A DNA stretch of 64,000 nt from Hominifimenecus microfluidus (lineage in GTDB: Bacteria; Bacillota; Clostridia; Lachnospirales; Lachnospiraceae), in the NCBI GenBank assembly GCA_020687485.1, contig JAJEQR010000012.1:16456-80455 (forward strand), given 5' to 3'. The translations under genes and the position numbers were made by a program. Below, piece after piece: positions 26,763 through 35,649 of this stretch. Below the pieces are notes generated by a model, which worked only from the letters and a program-made list of their open reading frames with translations, had not been told where the DNA came from and did not search any database. Numbering within the stretch: position 1 is the stretch's first letter; each line of letters begins with the position of its first letter.

Positions 26763-28124
26763 TTATTCTCTCATTTCATACCCGGGATACTCCGTATCTG
26801 CTTCATCCGGTGTGCGTCCAAGCAGTGCATCAAGCAGCTCCTGCCCACCAGGCTTCACCACCCGCAGAGGAACGCGAAGCTGTTCACACACATCGTCCGT
26901 CGTGATATCATCCAGGAATACATTCTCGCCGCTGCGCAGCATATGTACAGAGATGAGAAGCTCCTCTCCCAGCGTCTGTTCCTTTAACTGCGCAGTCAGA
27001 TCCTGCCCGGTAATCAGACCAACGACCGTGATCTCCTCACCGAAAAAGACGTTGCGGATCGGATAGAGATGCACGCGCACATGCGGGAATTTTTCATTCA
27101 TCTGCCGGATCAACCGTTCCAGATAGGGGGCTGCCAGACGCCCGGTCGCCAGAGAGATTTCGCGTGTCTCCGTGCTTCCTTTCTCTTCCGCCAGTGCCTG
27201 CGTGAACTCATCACAGAGAAGACGAACCGATCCCACACCGTTGTCCAGCTGCAGATATCCGTCATACCTCTCTTCCTCCGGAAGCTCCCGCTCCGCCAGA
27301 ATATAGAACTCGTCGCTGGCATGAACAAAATGGAAGCCGAACTCCTTATATATCTTCTGCTGCCACTTCTCTATGATATCGATCGCCTGCGCCGCACACT
27401 CCTTCGAAACCGGCTGCAGCGGATACAGTCCCTCCCGGTAGCGTGTCAGGCCGACCGGAACCACCGAAAGACTCTGCATCACCGGAAGATAACACGATAA
27501 CGCACGAATAGTAGCATCCAGCTCCTCCCCGTCGTTGATGCCGGGACAGAGGACGATCTGGCCGTTCATCTCAATGCCTGCCTCGTACAGAGTATCAATT
27601 TTCTTCAGCGCATCACCCGCAAAGCGGTTATGAAGCATCCGGCAGCGAAGCTCCGGATTCATCGTATGCACTGAGATATTGATCGGCTCCATCCGGTAGC
27701 GAATGATCCGGTTCAGGTCAGACTCACTCATATTCGTAAGTGTCACATAGTTTCCCTGAAGAAAGGAAAGGCGGGAATCATCGTCCTTGAAATAAAGGGT
27801 CTCCCGCATCCCCGGAGGCATCTGATCGATAAAACAAAACATGCACTTATTCCGACAGGAGCGGTAGTCATCCATCAGGCCATTCTCGAAGACAATTCCA
27901 AGATCCTCGTCATCATCCTTCTCCACCTCAAAAATAGCTTCGTCTCCGTCCGCGCCGCGGACCAGAAGCTCCAGATATTCTTCCTGGCACATCAGCCGGT
28001 AGTCGAAGACATCCTCAATGGGCTGACCATTAATCTCAAGAATCGCATCGCCTGGCTCAAGTCCCAGTTCTTCCGCAATGGACCCCGGCTCGGTTTCCTG
28101 AATTACATGTACTTTATCCGACAT
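26763..28124 (-). CDS. DUF512 radical SAM protein with N-terminal PDZ-like domain
   Basis: A 453-residue COG1625 protein. Residues 1-45 form a PDZ-like fold (VIQETEPGSIAEELGLEPGD then AILEINGQPIEDV). A radical SAM region follows with CRNKCMFCFIDQMPPGMRET (CxxxCxxC at about residue 90). The DUF512 domain makes up the C-terminal half (SVVPVGLTRYREG, HASDEFYILAERELPEEERY). The start at 28124 follows GTGGAGG; ATG at 28136 would overlap that site. It is widespread in Clostridia, often next to der as here. The reaction is unknown. Confidence 0.92.
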   Translation of the reverse strand: MSDKVHVIQETEPGSIAEELGLEPGDAILEINGQPIEDVFDYRLMCQEEYLELLVRGADGDEAIFEVEKDDDEDLGIVFENGLMDDYRSCRNKCMFCFIDQMPPGMRETLYFKDDDSRLSFLQGNYVTLTNMSESDLNRIIRYRMEPINISVHTMNPELRCRMLHNRFAGDALKKIDTLYEAGIEMNGQIVLCPGINDGEELDATIRALSCYLPVMQSLSVVPVGLTRYREGLYPLQPVSKECAAQAIDIIEKWQQKIYKEFGFHFVHASDEFYILAERELPEEERYDGYLQLDNGVGSVRLLCDEFTQALAEEKGSTETREISLATGRLAAPYLERLIRQMNEKFPHVRVHLYPIRNVFFGEEITVVGLITGQDLTAQLKEQTLGEELLISVHMLRSGENVFLDDITTDDVCEQLRVPLRVVKPGGQELLDALLGRTPDEADTEYPGYEMRE

Positions 28125-28198
28125 AAAAACCTCCACATGAGCTTCATCATAACATATCTGCCGTCTTTTTGCAAACAGGAACGAAAAGCGGGCAGAAA

Positions 28199-28230
28199 AA
28201 TAGCGGCGTGCCGTCCTGCATGCCGCTATT
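28199..28230 (-). terminator. Terminator after prs
   Basis: Arms AATAGCGGC and GCCGCTATT, extended inward by TG/CA pairs, followed on the minus strand by TTTTTC. It lies just downstream of the prs stop codon. Confidence 0.85.
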
Positions 28231-28243
28231 CCTTATTCATACA

Positions 28244-29422
28244 TTACGCGTTATACTTCTTCACCAGAGCCTGGATCTTATCTGTCGCCGACATGATATC
28301 GCCGATGGACACATCATGGTTCAGCGTGTTGATAATGGTTGCCAGATACTTCGTCATATCCGCTTCCAGGTACCAGGGCTTCTCCAGCAGCTCCGGCTTG
28401 CGGTAGTTCAGGTTCGTTGTGATAACGTAATCAAACGTCCCCTCTTCGTATGCCTTATCAAACGCATCGAAGCCGGCAGTGAACAGACCGAAGGTACAGC
28501 ATACAATGACGTTCTTCGCCTTACGCTCCTTCAGCTCTCTGGCGGTATCCAGCATGCTGTCGCCGCTGGCGATCATGTCATCAATGATGACAACCGTCTT
28601 GCCCTCAACATCAGAGCCCAGGAACTCATGAGCCACGATCGGATTCTTGCCGTTCACGATTCGGGTATAATCGCGTCTCTTGTAGAACATACCCATGTCA
28701 ACACCCAGGAGGTTCGCCAGGTATACGGCACGCCCCATCGCGCCCTCGTCCGGACTGATGATCATCAGGTTCTCTTTATCCAGTTTCAGACTCTTATCTG
28801 CGTTCAACAGTGTCTTCATGAACTGATATACCGCAGAGAAACTGTCGAAATCATGCTGGGGAATCGCATTCTGTACACGGGGGTCATGCGCATCGAAAGT
28901 AATGATGTTCGTTACACCCATGGCTACCAGCTCCTGCAGCGCCATGGCGCAGTCCAGAGACTCTCTCTTAGTGCGCTTGTGCTGACGGCTCTCATACAGG
29001 AAAGGCATCACAACATTTACACGGCGGGCACTTGTCATGGCCGTCGAAATGATACGCTTCAGATCCTGATAGTGATCATCCGGAGACATGTGGTGTTCCA
29101 TGCCGTACATCTTATAGGTCAGGCTGTAATTCGTCACGTCAGAGATGATCCACAGATCAGAACCGCGCACGGATTCATTGATCATGCCCTTGGCTTCACC
29201 GGAGCCGAAACGGGGACAGGATGCATCCACCAGATAAGAATCCCTGTCGTAGCCGCGGAACTTTACATTGCTCTCACGTGCCTTCAGGATCTCTTCATCG
29301 TTCTTACGAAAAGATACGATGTAATCGTCAACAGTCTTGCCGAAGTCCCGGCAGTTCTCCATTGCAACGATCTTAAGAGGTGCGATCGGAATTGTATTCT
29401 TAAATGTGTAATCTTTTGCCAT
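28244..29422 (-). CDS. prs: Ribose-phosphate pyrophosphokinase
   Basis: PRPP synthase joins ATP and ribose 5-phosphate to give PRPP for nucleotide, histidine and tryptophan synthesis. The 392-residue protein is longer than the usual 310-320. Conserved parts include VVMPFLYESRQHKRTKRESL, the DAHDPRVQNAIP metal/ATP region, ISPDEGAMGRAVYLANLLG, and the PRPP loop VVIIDDMIASGDSMLDTA. Its N-terminal 50 residues and some insertions differ from the classical enzyme, as in a variant common in Lachnospiraceae. I use the start at 29422 (MAKDYTFKN) with GGGAGG upstream; 29440 begins inside that site. It has its own promoter and terminator. Confidence 0.93.
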   Translation of the reverse strand: MAKDYTFKNTIPIAPLKIVAMENCRDFGKTVDDYIVSFRKNDEEILKARESNVKFRGYDRDSYLVDASCPRFGSGEAKGMINESVRGSDLWIISDVTNYSLTYKMYGMEHHMSPDDHYQDLKRIISTAMTSARRVNVVMPFLYESRQHKRTKRESLDCAMALQELVAMGVTNIITFDAHDPRVQNAIPQHDFDSFSAVYQFMKTLLNADKSLKLDKENLMIISPDEGAMGRAVYLANLLGVDMGMFYKRRDYTRIVNGKNPIVAHEFLGSDVEGKTVVIIDDMIASGDSMLDTARELKERKAKNVIVCCTFGLFTAGFDAFDKAYEEGTFDYVITTNLNYRKPELLEKPWYLEADMTKYLATIINTLNHDVSIGDIMSATDKIQALVKKYNA

Positions 29423-29467
29423 GAGTAAGGAGCCTCCCAATTGTAATTCTTATTCTCACAATTATAT

Positions 29468-29496
29468 TTTATATCATTTCTATTATCATTTGGCAA
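29468..29496 (-). promoter_or_regulatory. Promoter for prs
   Basis: On the minus strand TTGCCA (29496-29491) and TATAAA (29473-29468) are separated by 17 bases, about 45 bases before the prs ATG, in an AT-rich stretch downstream of the RNase E/G gene. Confidence 0.65.
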
Positions 29497-29516
29497 CCCG
29501 GCCAGCGCATCTTTTT

Positions 29517-30719
29517 TTATTTTAACAAAGCGGCTCGTCCGTCTTCCTTCAGGAAATGAATTCCCGGAGCGAGAACCTGCTCATACAAAGGCTTTCTCAC
29601 CTTTCTGCGCGTGATCTCCACCAGACCAAGACGGGTCTGATCCACCAGAAGCGCCCGTACCGGGTCACGCTCCAGCTCGCGTGTCAGCAGCTCCAGCAGT
29701 TGGCGATTGTATTCCTCACCTTCCATGTCGATAAAGTCAACCAGAATAATGCCGGAGAGGTTCCGCAACCGAAGCTGCGCCGCAATCTCAGTTGCCGCCT
29801 CACAGTTCGTCTGAAAGAAGGTATCCTGAAGTTTCTTATGCCCGTCAAACTTTCCGGTGTTTACATCGATAACCGTCAATGCCTCCGTCGGCTCGATCAC
29901 CAGATAACCGCCAGACTTTAACCACACACGTTTCTGACAGGCCTCCCGGCACACAGTTTCCAGACGATACAGCTTTACGAGAGGAAGCTGCCGATCCTCG
30001 TACCAGCGAAGCTTCGCCTCATCCTCCGGCTGCTGCAAACGCAGAAAATTCCGGAGAGATTCATACAGATCCGGCTGGTCGGTTACAATCTCATCCAGGC
30101 TGCGGATACCGGAATCCCGGATGGCTGCAAGATAGGGAGCTTCCCCCCGGTGCAGAACGGAGAATACCGTTCGATGTTCCGCAGCCTGACGAATCGCTTC
30201 ATACTGTGATTTCAGAATCTCTGCTTCCTGAAGAATTACTTCATCTGGAGCATCCGCGCTGTTCGTGCGAAGAATAAATCCCGCTGGAGCCGCGCAATAC
30301 GGCTCTAACAGCGCTTTCAGCTCCTCTCTCCGCTTCCGGTCCGGAATCCGGGAGGATACTGCCGCCCGACCTCCGTTTTCAGAAAGCACCACATAACGGC
30401 CAGCCAGGGAAATCTCTCTTGAGACAACCGCCGCCTTTGTTTTCACCGGCTCTCGGATCAGCTGAACCGGGAATTCCTCCCCGGGAACCAGCGTCTCGTT
30501 CGGGTGCAGCGGAAGAAAGCCTATCTGCTTCTCTGCTGTCAGTTCCACAAAAGCTGCCTGAATATTCTTCACAACATTCTGTACCCGTGCCAGATAGATA
30601 TCTCCCACGCAGGGAAGATCCTGATCCGGATTTAGATTCATCTGAACCACCCGGCTGCCTTCGGTATACGCTGTCACCAACGTCCCCTTCCAGCGGGTAA
30701 TCAGGATTTTGCCGCTCAT
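29517..30719 (-). CDS. rng: Ribonuclease E/G family protein
   Basis: A 400-residue endoribonuclease of the RNase G type, expected to process rRNA or mRNA. An S1 domain lies at the N-terminus (GDIYLARVQNVVKNIQAAFV). The catalytic DNase I-like domain contains LTVIDVNTGKFDGHKKLQDT and GIILVDFIDMEGEEY, with the metal-binding aspartates. After TRRKVRKPLYEQV the protein ends within about 20 residues, and I find no CPxC zinc-link motif, so it is a compact version. The gene overlaps the upstream DUF2344 gene by four bases. The combination with two radical SAM-family genes is conserved in Clostridia. Confidence 0.92.
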   Translation of the reverse strand: MSGKILITRWKGTLVTAYTEGSRVVQMNLNPDQDLPCVGDIYLARVQNVVKNIQAAFVELTAEKQIGFLPLHPNETLVPGEEFPVQLIREPVKTKAAVVSREISLAGRYVVLSENGGRAAVSSRIPDRKRREELKALLEPYCAAPAGFILRTNSADAPDEVILQEAEILKSQYEAIRQAAEHRTVFSVLHRGEAPYLAAIRDSGIRSLDEIVTDQPDLYESLRNFLRLQQPEDEAKLRWYEDRQLPLVKLYRLETVCREACQKRVWLKSGGYLVIEPTEALTVIDVNTGKFDGHKKLQDTFFQTNCEAATEIAAQLRLRNLSGIILVDFIDMEGEEYNRQLLELLTRELERDPVRALLVDQTRLGLVEITRRKVRKPLYEQVLAPGIHFLKEDGRAALLK

Positions 30720-31441
30720 GCGATGACCTCCCCAAGGAATTCCAGAGATACCAGCTTCTCCTCCCGGAGCGCGAACATATCCAAACGGCAGATCGAGAGC
30801 GCATGTTCTGGAAGAATGGCTCCCGCCCAGGCGAAAAATGCCTCCATCACAGCTTCCGGCTTCAGGTTCTGCACACTGCCGGAAGAGAGCCGCAGCGTAA
30901 AAGTATCACCCTTGCAGGAAGCATCAAAGATCAGCGGCCGGATATCCACATCCATCTCATTCTTCTTCGTAACCTTGTGAATCATAATCTCCTTTTGTTC
31001 CAGGAAAGACTCCCACAGAGCCGCGATCTCCGCGCCGGATGCCGCCCGTTCACTTCTCGTCAGCTCCTGCACCGCCGTTCCGTGAAGCGTCACTCGGTAA
31101 TCGGCAGCTGCGATATTCGCCATGGCGTTTGTCTTCCCTTCTTCCGGCAGGCGAACCCAGGAAAGAATCTCCATGCCTTCCGCCATCACTTCATTCAGGC
31201 GGCGGATCATGGCTTTCGAACTCTCTGAGGAATTTACTTCAATATCCATATATTCCCCCTCGGATGTCAGGCCGATACCGAGAGGAGACGCAAACGACAT
31301 AATCTGATGCGGGCTGAAGCCCTGGCTGTAGCAGATATCCACATGTGCCCGGCGCATGCTCTTCTGGAAATATCTCATAATATCCAGGTGTCCAATAAAG
31401 CGCATCGTGCCTCTCTTGGCGAAACGAATTCGAATCTTCAT
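30716..31441 (-). CDS. TIGR03936/DUF2344 radical SAM-associated protein
   Basis: A 241-residue protein of the DUF2344 family (TIGR03936), with no cysteine cluster of its own. It starts MKIRIRFAKRGTMRFIGHLD, the family opening, followed by MRYFQKSMRRAHVDICYSQG and SPHQIMSFASPLGIGLTSEG. These proteins are always encoded with, or fused to, the TIGR03960 B12-binding radical SAM protein; here the two genes share a TAATG junction at 31441. The joint function is unknown; genomic context suggests RNA or ribosome modification, since RNase E/G and often ribosomal genes follow. Confidence 0.92.
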   Translation of the reverse strand: MKIRIRFAKRGTMRFIGHLDIMRYFQKSMRRAHVDICYSQGFSPHQIMSFASPLGIGLTSEGEYMDIEVNSSESSKAMIRRLNEVMAEGMEILSWVRLPEEGKTNAMANIAAADYRVTLHGTAVQELTRSERAASGAEIAALWESFLEQKEIMIHKVTKKNEMDVDIRPLIFDASCKGDTFTLRLSSGSVQNLKPEAVMEAFFAWAGAILPEHALSICRLDMFALREEKLVSLEFLGEVIA

Positions 31442-33339
31442 TATTCCTCTCCTCCTTTCGCGCAGAGTCTGTCACGATCTCCACCGGGACAGATGCCGGT
31501 CCCAAAGGAAGCCGCTCCGCAGCCGTTGCACACATCGCGGCAGTTCTTCGTCACTTCCGCCGCCATCGCGCGCTCCCACTCTCTGCGCAGGAACTTCTTC
31601 GTCACGCCTACGTCAATGAAATCCCAGGGGAAAAGCTCTTCGGCAGTCCGCTCCCTTAAAGTATAAAAGTCCGGATCGACACCGGTATCCGCAAAGGCCT
31701 GCATCCATTTGTCATTATCAAAGAAATCCGACCAGGCGTCATACAGGCAACCCCGGCGGTAGGCCTGAAGAATGGATGCCGCCACCTTGCGGTCACCGCG
31801 CGCCAGTACACCCTCAAGAACCGTAACATCCGCCTCATGATACTGGAAATGCATCGCCTTGTGATTGAGCTGCTCCGCGAAGGTATCTTTCACCAGGTAC
31901 GCCCGGCGCAGATACTCTTCCTTCGGAAACATCGTTGCCCACTGGAACGGCGTAAAGGGTTTCGGAACAAAGAAAGACGCGCTCGCTGTGATATTCACCT
32001 TGCCGTGGCGCTTCTCCTTCGGTACCTCCTCATAATAACGGCGCGCGATCGTCTCAGACAGAAGCGGAATCCCCTTCATGTCTTCCTCCGTCTCCGTCGG
32101 CAGTCCCAGCATGAAATAGAGCTTTACCTTACTCCATCCGCCGCGGAACGCCTCCGCCGCACCATTCAGGATGTTCTCCTCTGTCAGCCCCTTGTTGATC
32201 ACATTGCGAAGTCTCTGTGTCCCGGCCTCCGGAGCAAATGTCAGACTGCTCTTCTTCACATCCTGAACCTTGCTCATGACATCCAGGGAGAAGGCATCGA
32301 TTCGCAGCGACGGAAGAGAGATATTCACCTTGCGATTCCGGCAGTCCTCGATCAGTCCGTTCACCAGCGGTTCAATCCCGCTGTAATCACTGGAGCTCAG
32401 GGAGCTTAACGAGATCTCCTCGTGCCCGCTATTCTCTAACATCTTCGCCGCCAGATCCTGCAGGCGGTCCAGACTCCGTTCACGCACCGGGCGGTATACC
32501 ATACCAGCCTGACAGAAGCGGCAGCCGCGGATGCAGCCTCGCTGAATCTCCAGAACCACACGGTCCTGGGTTACCTTAATAAAAGGAACCAGCGGCTTCT
32601 CCGGATAGAAGGACTCTGTCATGTCCTTTACAATTACCTTGCGAACCTTCTCCGGTACATCCGGATATTTCGGCGTAAAGGATGCCAGCGTACCGTCGGC
32701 ATGATATGCTACTTCATACAGAGAAGGCACATAGATGCCAGGAAGCGTTGCTGCTTTCTGCAGGAAAGCCTCCCGATGGCCTCCGGCCGCCTTATGCTCC
32801 CGATACAGGCGGATCAGCTCCGGATACGTCTCCTCGCCCTCTCCGATATAGAACATATCGAAGAAATCCGCCAGCGGCTCCGGATTATAAGTACAGGGAC
32901 CGCCGCCGATCACAATCGGATCGTCCTCCCCGCGCTCCGAAGCCATCATGGGGATGCCGGACAGATCCAGAATCTGCAGAATATTCGTGTAACACATCTC
33001 ATACTGGATCGTAATTCCTAAGAAATCGAACTCACGAACCGGGCTCTGAGATTCCAGAGCAAACAGCGGAATCTTCTGCTCCCGCATCACCCGGTCAAGA
33101 TCTACCCAGGGCGAGTACACGCGCTCACACCAGACATGCTCCATGGCATTCAGCATGTGATACAGAATCTGGATGCCCAGGTGGGACATTCCGATCTCGT
33201 ACACATCCGGGAAACACATGGCGAAACGCACATCCACCTGCTCCGGATCCTTATATACTGCGTTGATCTCATTGCCAATATAACGGGCCGGTTTCTCAAC
33301 GGTAAGCAAAATTTCATCCGACAGTGCTAATTTTCTCAT
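31441..33339 (-). CDS. TIGR03960 B12-binding-domain radical SAM protein
   Basis: A 632-residue enzyme. An N-terminal cobalamin-binding-like domain contains FAMCFPDVYEIGMSHLGIQI and GGPCTYNPEPLADFFDMFYI. The radical SAM core (about residues 260-480) carries VLEIQRGCIRGCRFCQAGMV with CxxxCxxC. The C-terminal end is cysteine-rich (KNCRDVCNGCGAA and CPGGDRDRLCA), possibly a further iron-sulfur site. The start lies one base after the ECF S-component stop codon, and its stop overlaps the DUF2344 start. It is therefore transcribed under the tetrahydrofolate riboswitch at 34 kb unless an internal promoter exists; I see no room for one. Confidence 0.93.
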   Translation of the reverse strand: MRKLALSDEILLTVEKPARYIGNEINAVYKDPEQVDVRFAMCFPDVYEIGMSHLGIQILYHMLNAMEHVWCERVYSPWVDLDRVMREQKIPLFALESQSPVREFDFLGITIQYEMCYTNILQILDLSGIPMMASERGEDDPIVIGGGPCTYNPEPLADFFDMFYIGEGEETYPELIRLYREHKAAGGHREAFLQKAATLPGIYVPSLYEVAYHADGTLASFTPKYPDVPEKVRKVIVKDMTESFYPEKPLVPFIKVTQDRVVLEIQRGCIRGCRFCQAGMVYRPVRERSLDRLQDLAAKMLENSGHEEISLSSLSSSDYSGIEPLVNGLIEDCRNRKVNISLPSLRIDAFSLDVMSKVQDVKKSSLTFAPEAGTQRLRNVINKGLTEENILNGAAEAFRGGWSKVKLYFMLGLPTETEEDMKGIPLLSETIARRYYEEVPKEKRHGKVNITASASFFVPKPFTPFQWATMFPKEEYLRRAYLVKDTFAEQLNHKAMHFQYHEADVTVLEGVLARGDRKVAASILQAYRRGCLYDAWSDFFDNDKWMQAFADTGVDPDFYTLRERTAEELFPWDFIDVGVTKKFLRREWERAMAAEVTKNCRDVCNGCGAASFGTGICPGGDRDRLCAKGGEE

Positions 33340-33340
33340 A

Positions 33341-33934
33341 TCAATCTCTCTTTATCATAGAATTTACAGGAACGGCATGCGCCGCATATAGTGCCTGCAG
33401 AACAGGGACAGCGATAATCGCCATCAATACAGAAGACACGATACCTGTCCCCAGACGGATCAGCAGAACGCCGAATACCATATGGTACTCATAGTATCCG
33501 AACATTTTGGAATCCACATACAATGCTGCCGTATTCATCAGCGACGCTGCCACAGAGGACAACACAACAAATACCATATACAGCCAGGATCTGTGCTTCA
33601 GAATCGCGGGAAGACTCATCTTCTCGCGGAAGAGCTTCACGCCAATTCCCATAACAAGACCGCGCAGCGCCGGCGCCAGCATCCACAGAAACGTGGTTGC
33701 GGTAATGCCGTACGACAGCACCTGTGCCAGGAATTCGCCGATAAAACCGACCAGAAACGCATCCAGAGGGCCGAACAGCATGGCGGTAATCAGACAGGCC
33801 AGCGAATCAAACGTAATCTTGAATGTGTTCCCCAGCCGCAGGCTTGCGGAAGAAAGCACAAAAAACAGTGCAATCAGCATGGCGTCCAGCACTATTCTCC
33901 GGGTGGAAAAGTTACCGTGTTCTTTCTTGTTCAT
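33341..33934 (-). CDS. ECF transporter S component, probably folate-specific (FolT-like)
   Basis: A 197-residue membrane protein that would supply substrate specificity to a shared energy-coupling factor module. After a short charged N-terminus, about six hydrophobic helices follow. The first includes LDAMLIALFFVLSSASLRLG, the S-component helix with small residues that docks on EcfT, then KITFDSLACLITAMLFGPLD. The folate assignment rests mainly on the tetrahydrofolate riboswitch just upstream (34036-34128), a well-established controller of folT. The ribosome site AGGAGG lies in a hairpin with a T run after it. No EcfA or EcfT genes are nearby, as is normal for group II systems. Confidence 0.88.
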   Translation of the reverse strand: MNKKEHGNFSTRRIVLDAMLIALFFVLSSASLRLGNTFKITFDSLACLITAMLFGPLDAFLVGFIGEFLAQVLSYGITATTFLWMLAPALRGLVMGIGVKLFREKMSLPAILKHRSWLYMVFVVLSSVAASLMNTAALYVDSKMFGYYEYHMVFGVLLIRLGTGIVSSVLMAIIAVPVLQALYAAHAVPVNSMIKRD

Positions 33935-33942
33935 AAAAAAAT

Positions 33943-33966
33943 CCTCCTAAGATTTTTGGGAGGAGG
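33943..33966 (-). promoter_or_regulatory. Expression-platform hairpin hiding the ribosome site of the S-component gene
   Basis: On the minus strand CCTCCT (33966-33961) pairs with AGGAGG (33948-33943), the ribosome site, and a T run follows immediately before the ATG at 33934. It could act as a translation sequestor or as a terminator controlled by the upstream aptamer. Confidence 0.7.
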
Positions 33967-34035
33967 TTCGATGGATGCGCACTGACGAAGGATACATACT
34001 CTGCATCTGCGAAAAGCCGCAGACGGCAATATACA

Positions 34036-34128
34036 GCAGCGGATGCGAAATGACATCGCGGATCTCTCCTTCGCCCGGCGGCAACCTCCCATCCATCCGG
34101 TACTTAACGCGTCATTTCTACTCATGCA
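34036..34128 (-). ncRNA. Tetrahydrofolate (THF) riboswitch aptamer
   Basis: The minus strand shows the class hallmarks in order: GAGTAGA, then the ACGCGTTAAGT core, then a loop-3 segment GGATGGATGGGAGG. These are followed by GGCGAAGGAGAGATCCGCG and the closing GTCATTT with GCATCCGC at the 3' side. AAATGAC and GTCATTT form P2. GGATG in loop 3 and CATCC at the 3' end provide the known pseudoknot. This closely resembles the folE/folT-type THF riboswitch of Firmicutes. THF binding normally switches off folate uptake or synthesis genes; here the target is an S component plus a long downstream operon. Confidence 0.92.
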
Positions 34129-34245
34129 ACCTCAATGCGCATATTTACAGTGACTCTATATAAAACTGCCCGGCAACCGCAAATCCACGAATATCATCTG
34201 CAGATTCGCAGTCGCCGCTCAGAATCTTTCGCTGTTCGGTTCTTC

Positions 34246-35352
34246 TTACAGTTCCTCTTCCGCACGGGAAAGAGCCGCCGCGATCACAGCATCCATATCG
34301 TAATAACGGTATTCTCCGAGACGTCCGCCGAAGATCACTTGATCCTCCTGCTCCGCCAACTTCCGGTACTCCGCATACAGCGCTCCGTTCTTCTCATCAT
34401 TTACCGGATAGTAAGGTTCATCCCCCGGCTTCCACTCGGAGCTGTACTCCCGGCTGATAACAGTTTTCGTATCGGATCCTGCTCCAAACTCGAACCACTT
34501 GTGCTCAATAATCCGCGTCCACGGCGTCTCGCTGTCCGTATAATTCACTGCCGCATTTCCCTGGAAATTCGGAAGATTCAGCACTTCCGTCTCAAAACGG
34601 ACGGAACGATACTCCAGCGCACCCAGACGGTATCCGAAGTAAGCATCGATCGGACCGGTATAGACCACCTTGTCCGCCAGCGCATCCAGAGCATCCTTCT
34701 CCGCCAGATAATCGGTATTCAAACGCACCTCGATACCTTCCAGAAGGCGTTCCACCAGGCGGGTATAACCGCCGACCGGAATCCCCTGATACAACGCATT
34801 AAAGTAATTATTATCAAAAGTAAAGCGCACCGGAAGACGACGGATAATAAAGCTAGGAAGCTCCGTGCAGGACCGTCCCCACTGCTTCTGCGTATAGCCC
34901 TTGATCAACTTCTCATAGATATCTGTTCCGACTAGGGAGATGGCCTGCTCCTCCAGATTCTTCGGCTCGGTAATTCCGGCAGCCTTCCGCTGCTCCGCGA
35001 TCTTCGCCTGCGCCTGCTCCGGAGTCGTCACGCCCCACATCTGATAGAATGTGTACATATTAAAAGGAAGCGAATACAGCTCCCCATGATAATTCGCCAC
35101 CGGACTGTTCGTAAAGCGGTTAAAATCCGCGAAGCGGGTAATATACTCCCATACCTTTCTGTCATTCGTATGGAAGATATGCGCACCGTAGTGATGCACC
35201 TGAATTCCTTCCATTTCTTCCGTATAAATATTTCCGGCGATATGCGGCCGCTTCTCCACAACCAGCACCTTCCGGCCGGCCGCCTTCGCCTGGTTGGCGA
35301 ATACAGCCCCGTACAGACCGGCTCCCACGACCAGATAATCATATTTTTTCAT
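34246..35352 (-). CDS. glf: UDP-galactopyranose mutase
   Basis: Glf interconverts UDP-galactopyranose and UDP-galactofuranose for galactofuranose-containing surface glycans. The 368-residue FAD enzyme starts MKKYDYLVVGAGLYGAVFAN with the Rossmann motif, then VVEKRPHIAGNIYTE and VHHYGAHIFHTND, the mobile-loop/FAD-contact histidine region. It also contains KGYTQKQWGRSCTELP and the C-terminal FAD motif VIFGGRLGEYRYYDMDAVI. I place the start at 35352, with GGAG nine bases upstream; the frame is open to 35529, but that part is not conserved. A good promoter lies at 35429-35457, divergent from the HTH-dehydrogenase gene. Confidence 0.96.
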   Translation of the reverse strand: MKKYDYLVVGAGLYGAVFANQAKAAGRKVLVVEKRPHIAGNIYTEEMEGIQVHHYGAHIFHTNDRKVWEYITRFADFNRFTNSPVANYHGELYSLPFNMYTFYQMWGVTTPEQAQAKIAEQRKAAGITEPKNLEEQAISLVGTDIYEKLIKGYTQKQWGRSCTELPSFIIRRLPVRFTFDNNYFNALYQGIPVGGYTRLVERLLEGIEVRLNTDYLAEKDALDALADKVVYTGPIDAYFGYRLGALEYRSVRFETEVLNLPNFQGNAAVNYTDSETPWTRIIEHKWFEFGAGSDTKTVISREYSSEWKPGDEPYYPVNDEKNGALYAEYRKLAEQEDQVIFGGRLGEYRYYDMDAVIAAALSRAEEEL

Positions 35353-35428
35353 ATATCGGTTCTCCATGGTTCTTATCTTATACTTTCCGGTAATTCCTCG
35401 GCCCGTCTGATTTGCGGTCCATTTTCTC

Positions 35429-35457
35429 ATTATAGCTGAGATAACTTCTTTTTGCAA
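35429..35457 (-). promoter_or_regulatory. Promoter for glf
   Basis: TTGCAA (35457-35452) and TATAAT (35434-35429) on the minus strand with 17-base spacing, about 75 bases upstream of the chosen glf start. It supports that start, because the longer reading would begin upstream of the promoter. Confidence 0.78.
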
Positions 35458-35536
35458 CTGCCAGAAACGGCAAAAGCAGAAAAAGAAAGCATGCATGTAA
35501 TTTCTGTTTTTTTCCATAACATTTTTCACTGCTTTA

Positions 35537-35565
35537 TTGACTCACCAATGATTTTATGCTATGTT
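35537..35565 (+). promoter_or_regulatory. Promoter for the HTH-dehydrogenase gene
   Basis: TTGACT (35537-35542) and TATGTT (35560-35565) with 17-base spacing, followed by a T-rich leader and a GAAAGG ribosome site before the ATG at 35650. The glf promoter points the other way in the same 297-base gap; apart from these two promoters I see nothing else in the gap. Confidence 0.65.
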
Positions 35566-35649
35566 TTTTTTGTTTTTGTTATTTGAAATACCATATCATT
35601 TTTTTACCGGATTTTCCGGTCAATATACCTCGCAGAAAGGCAGTTGCAT

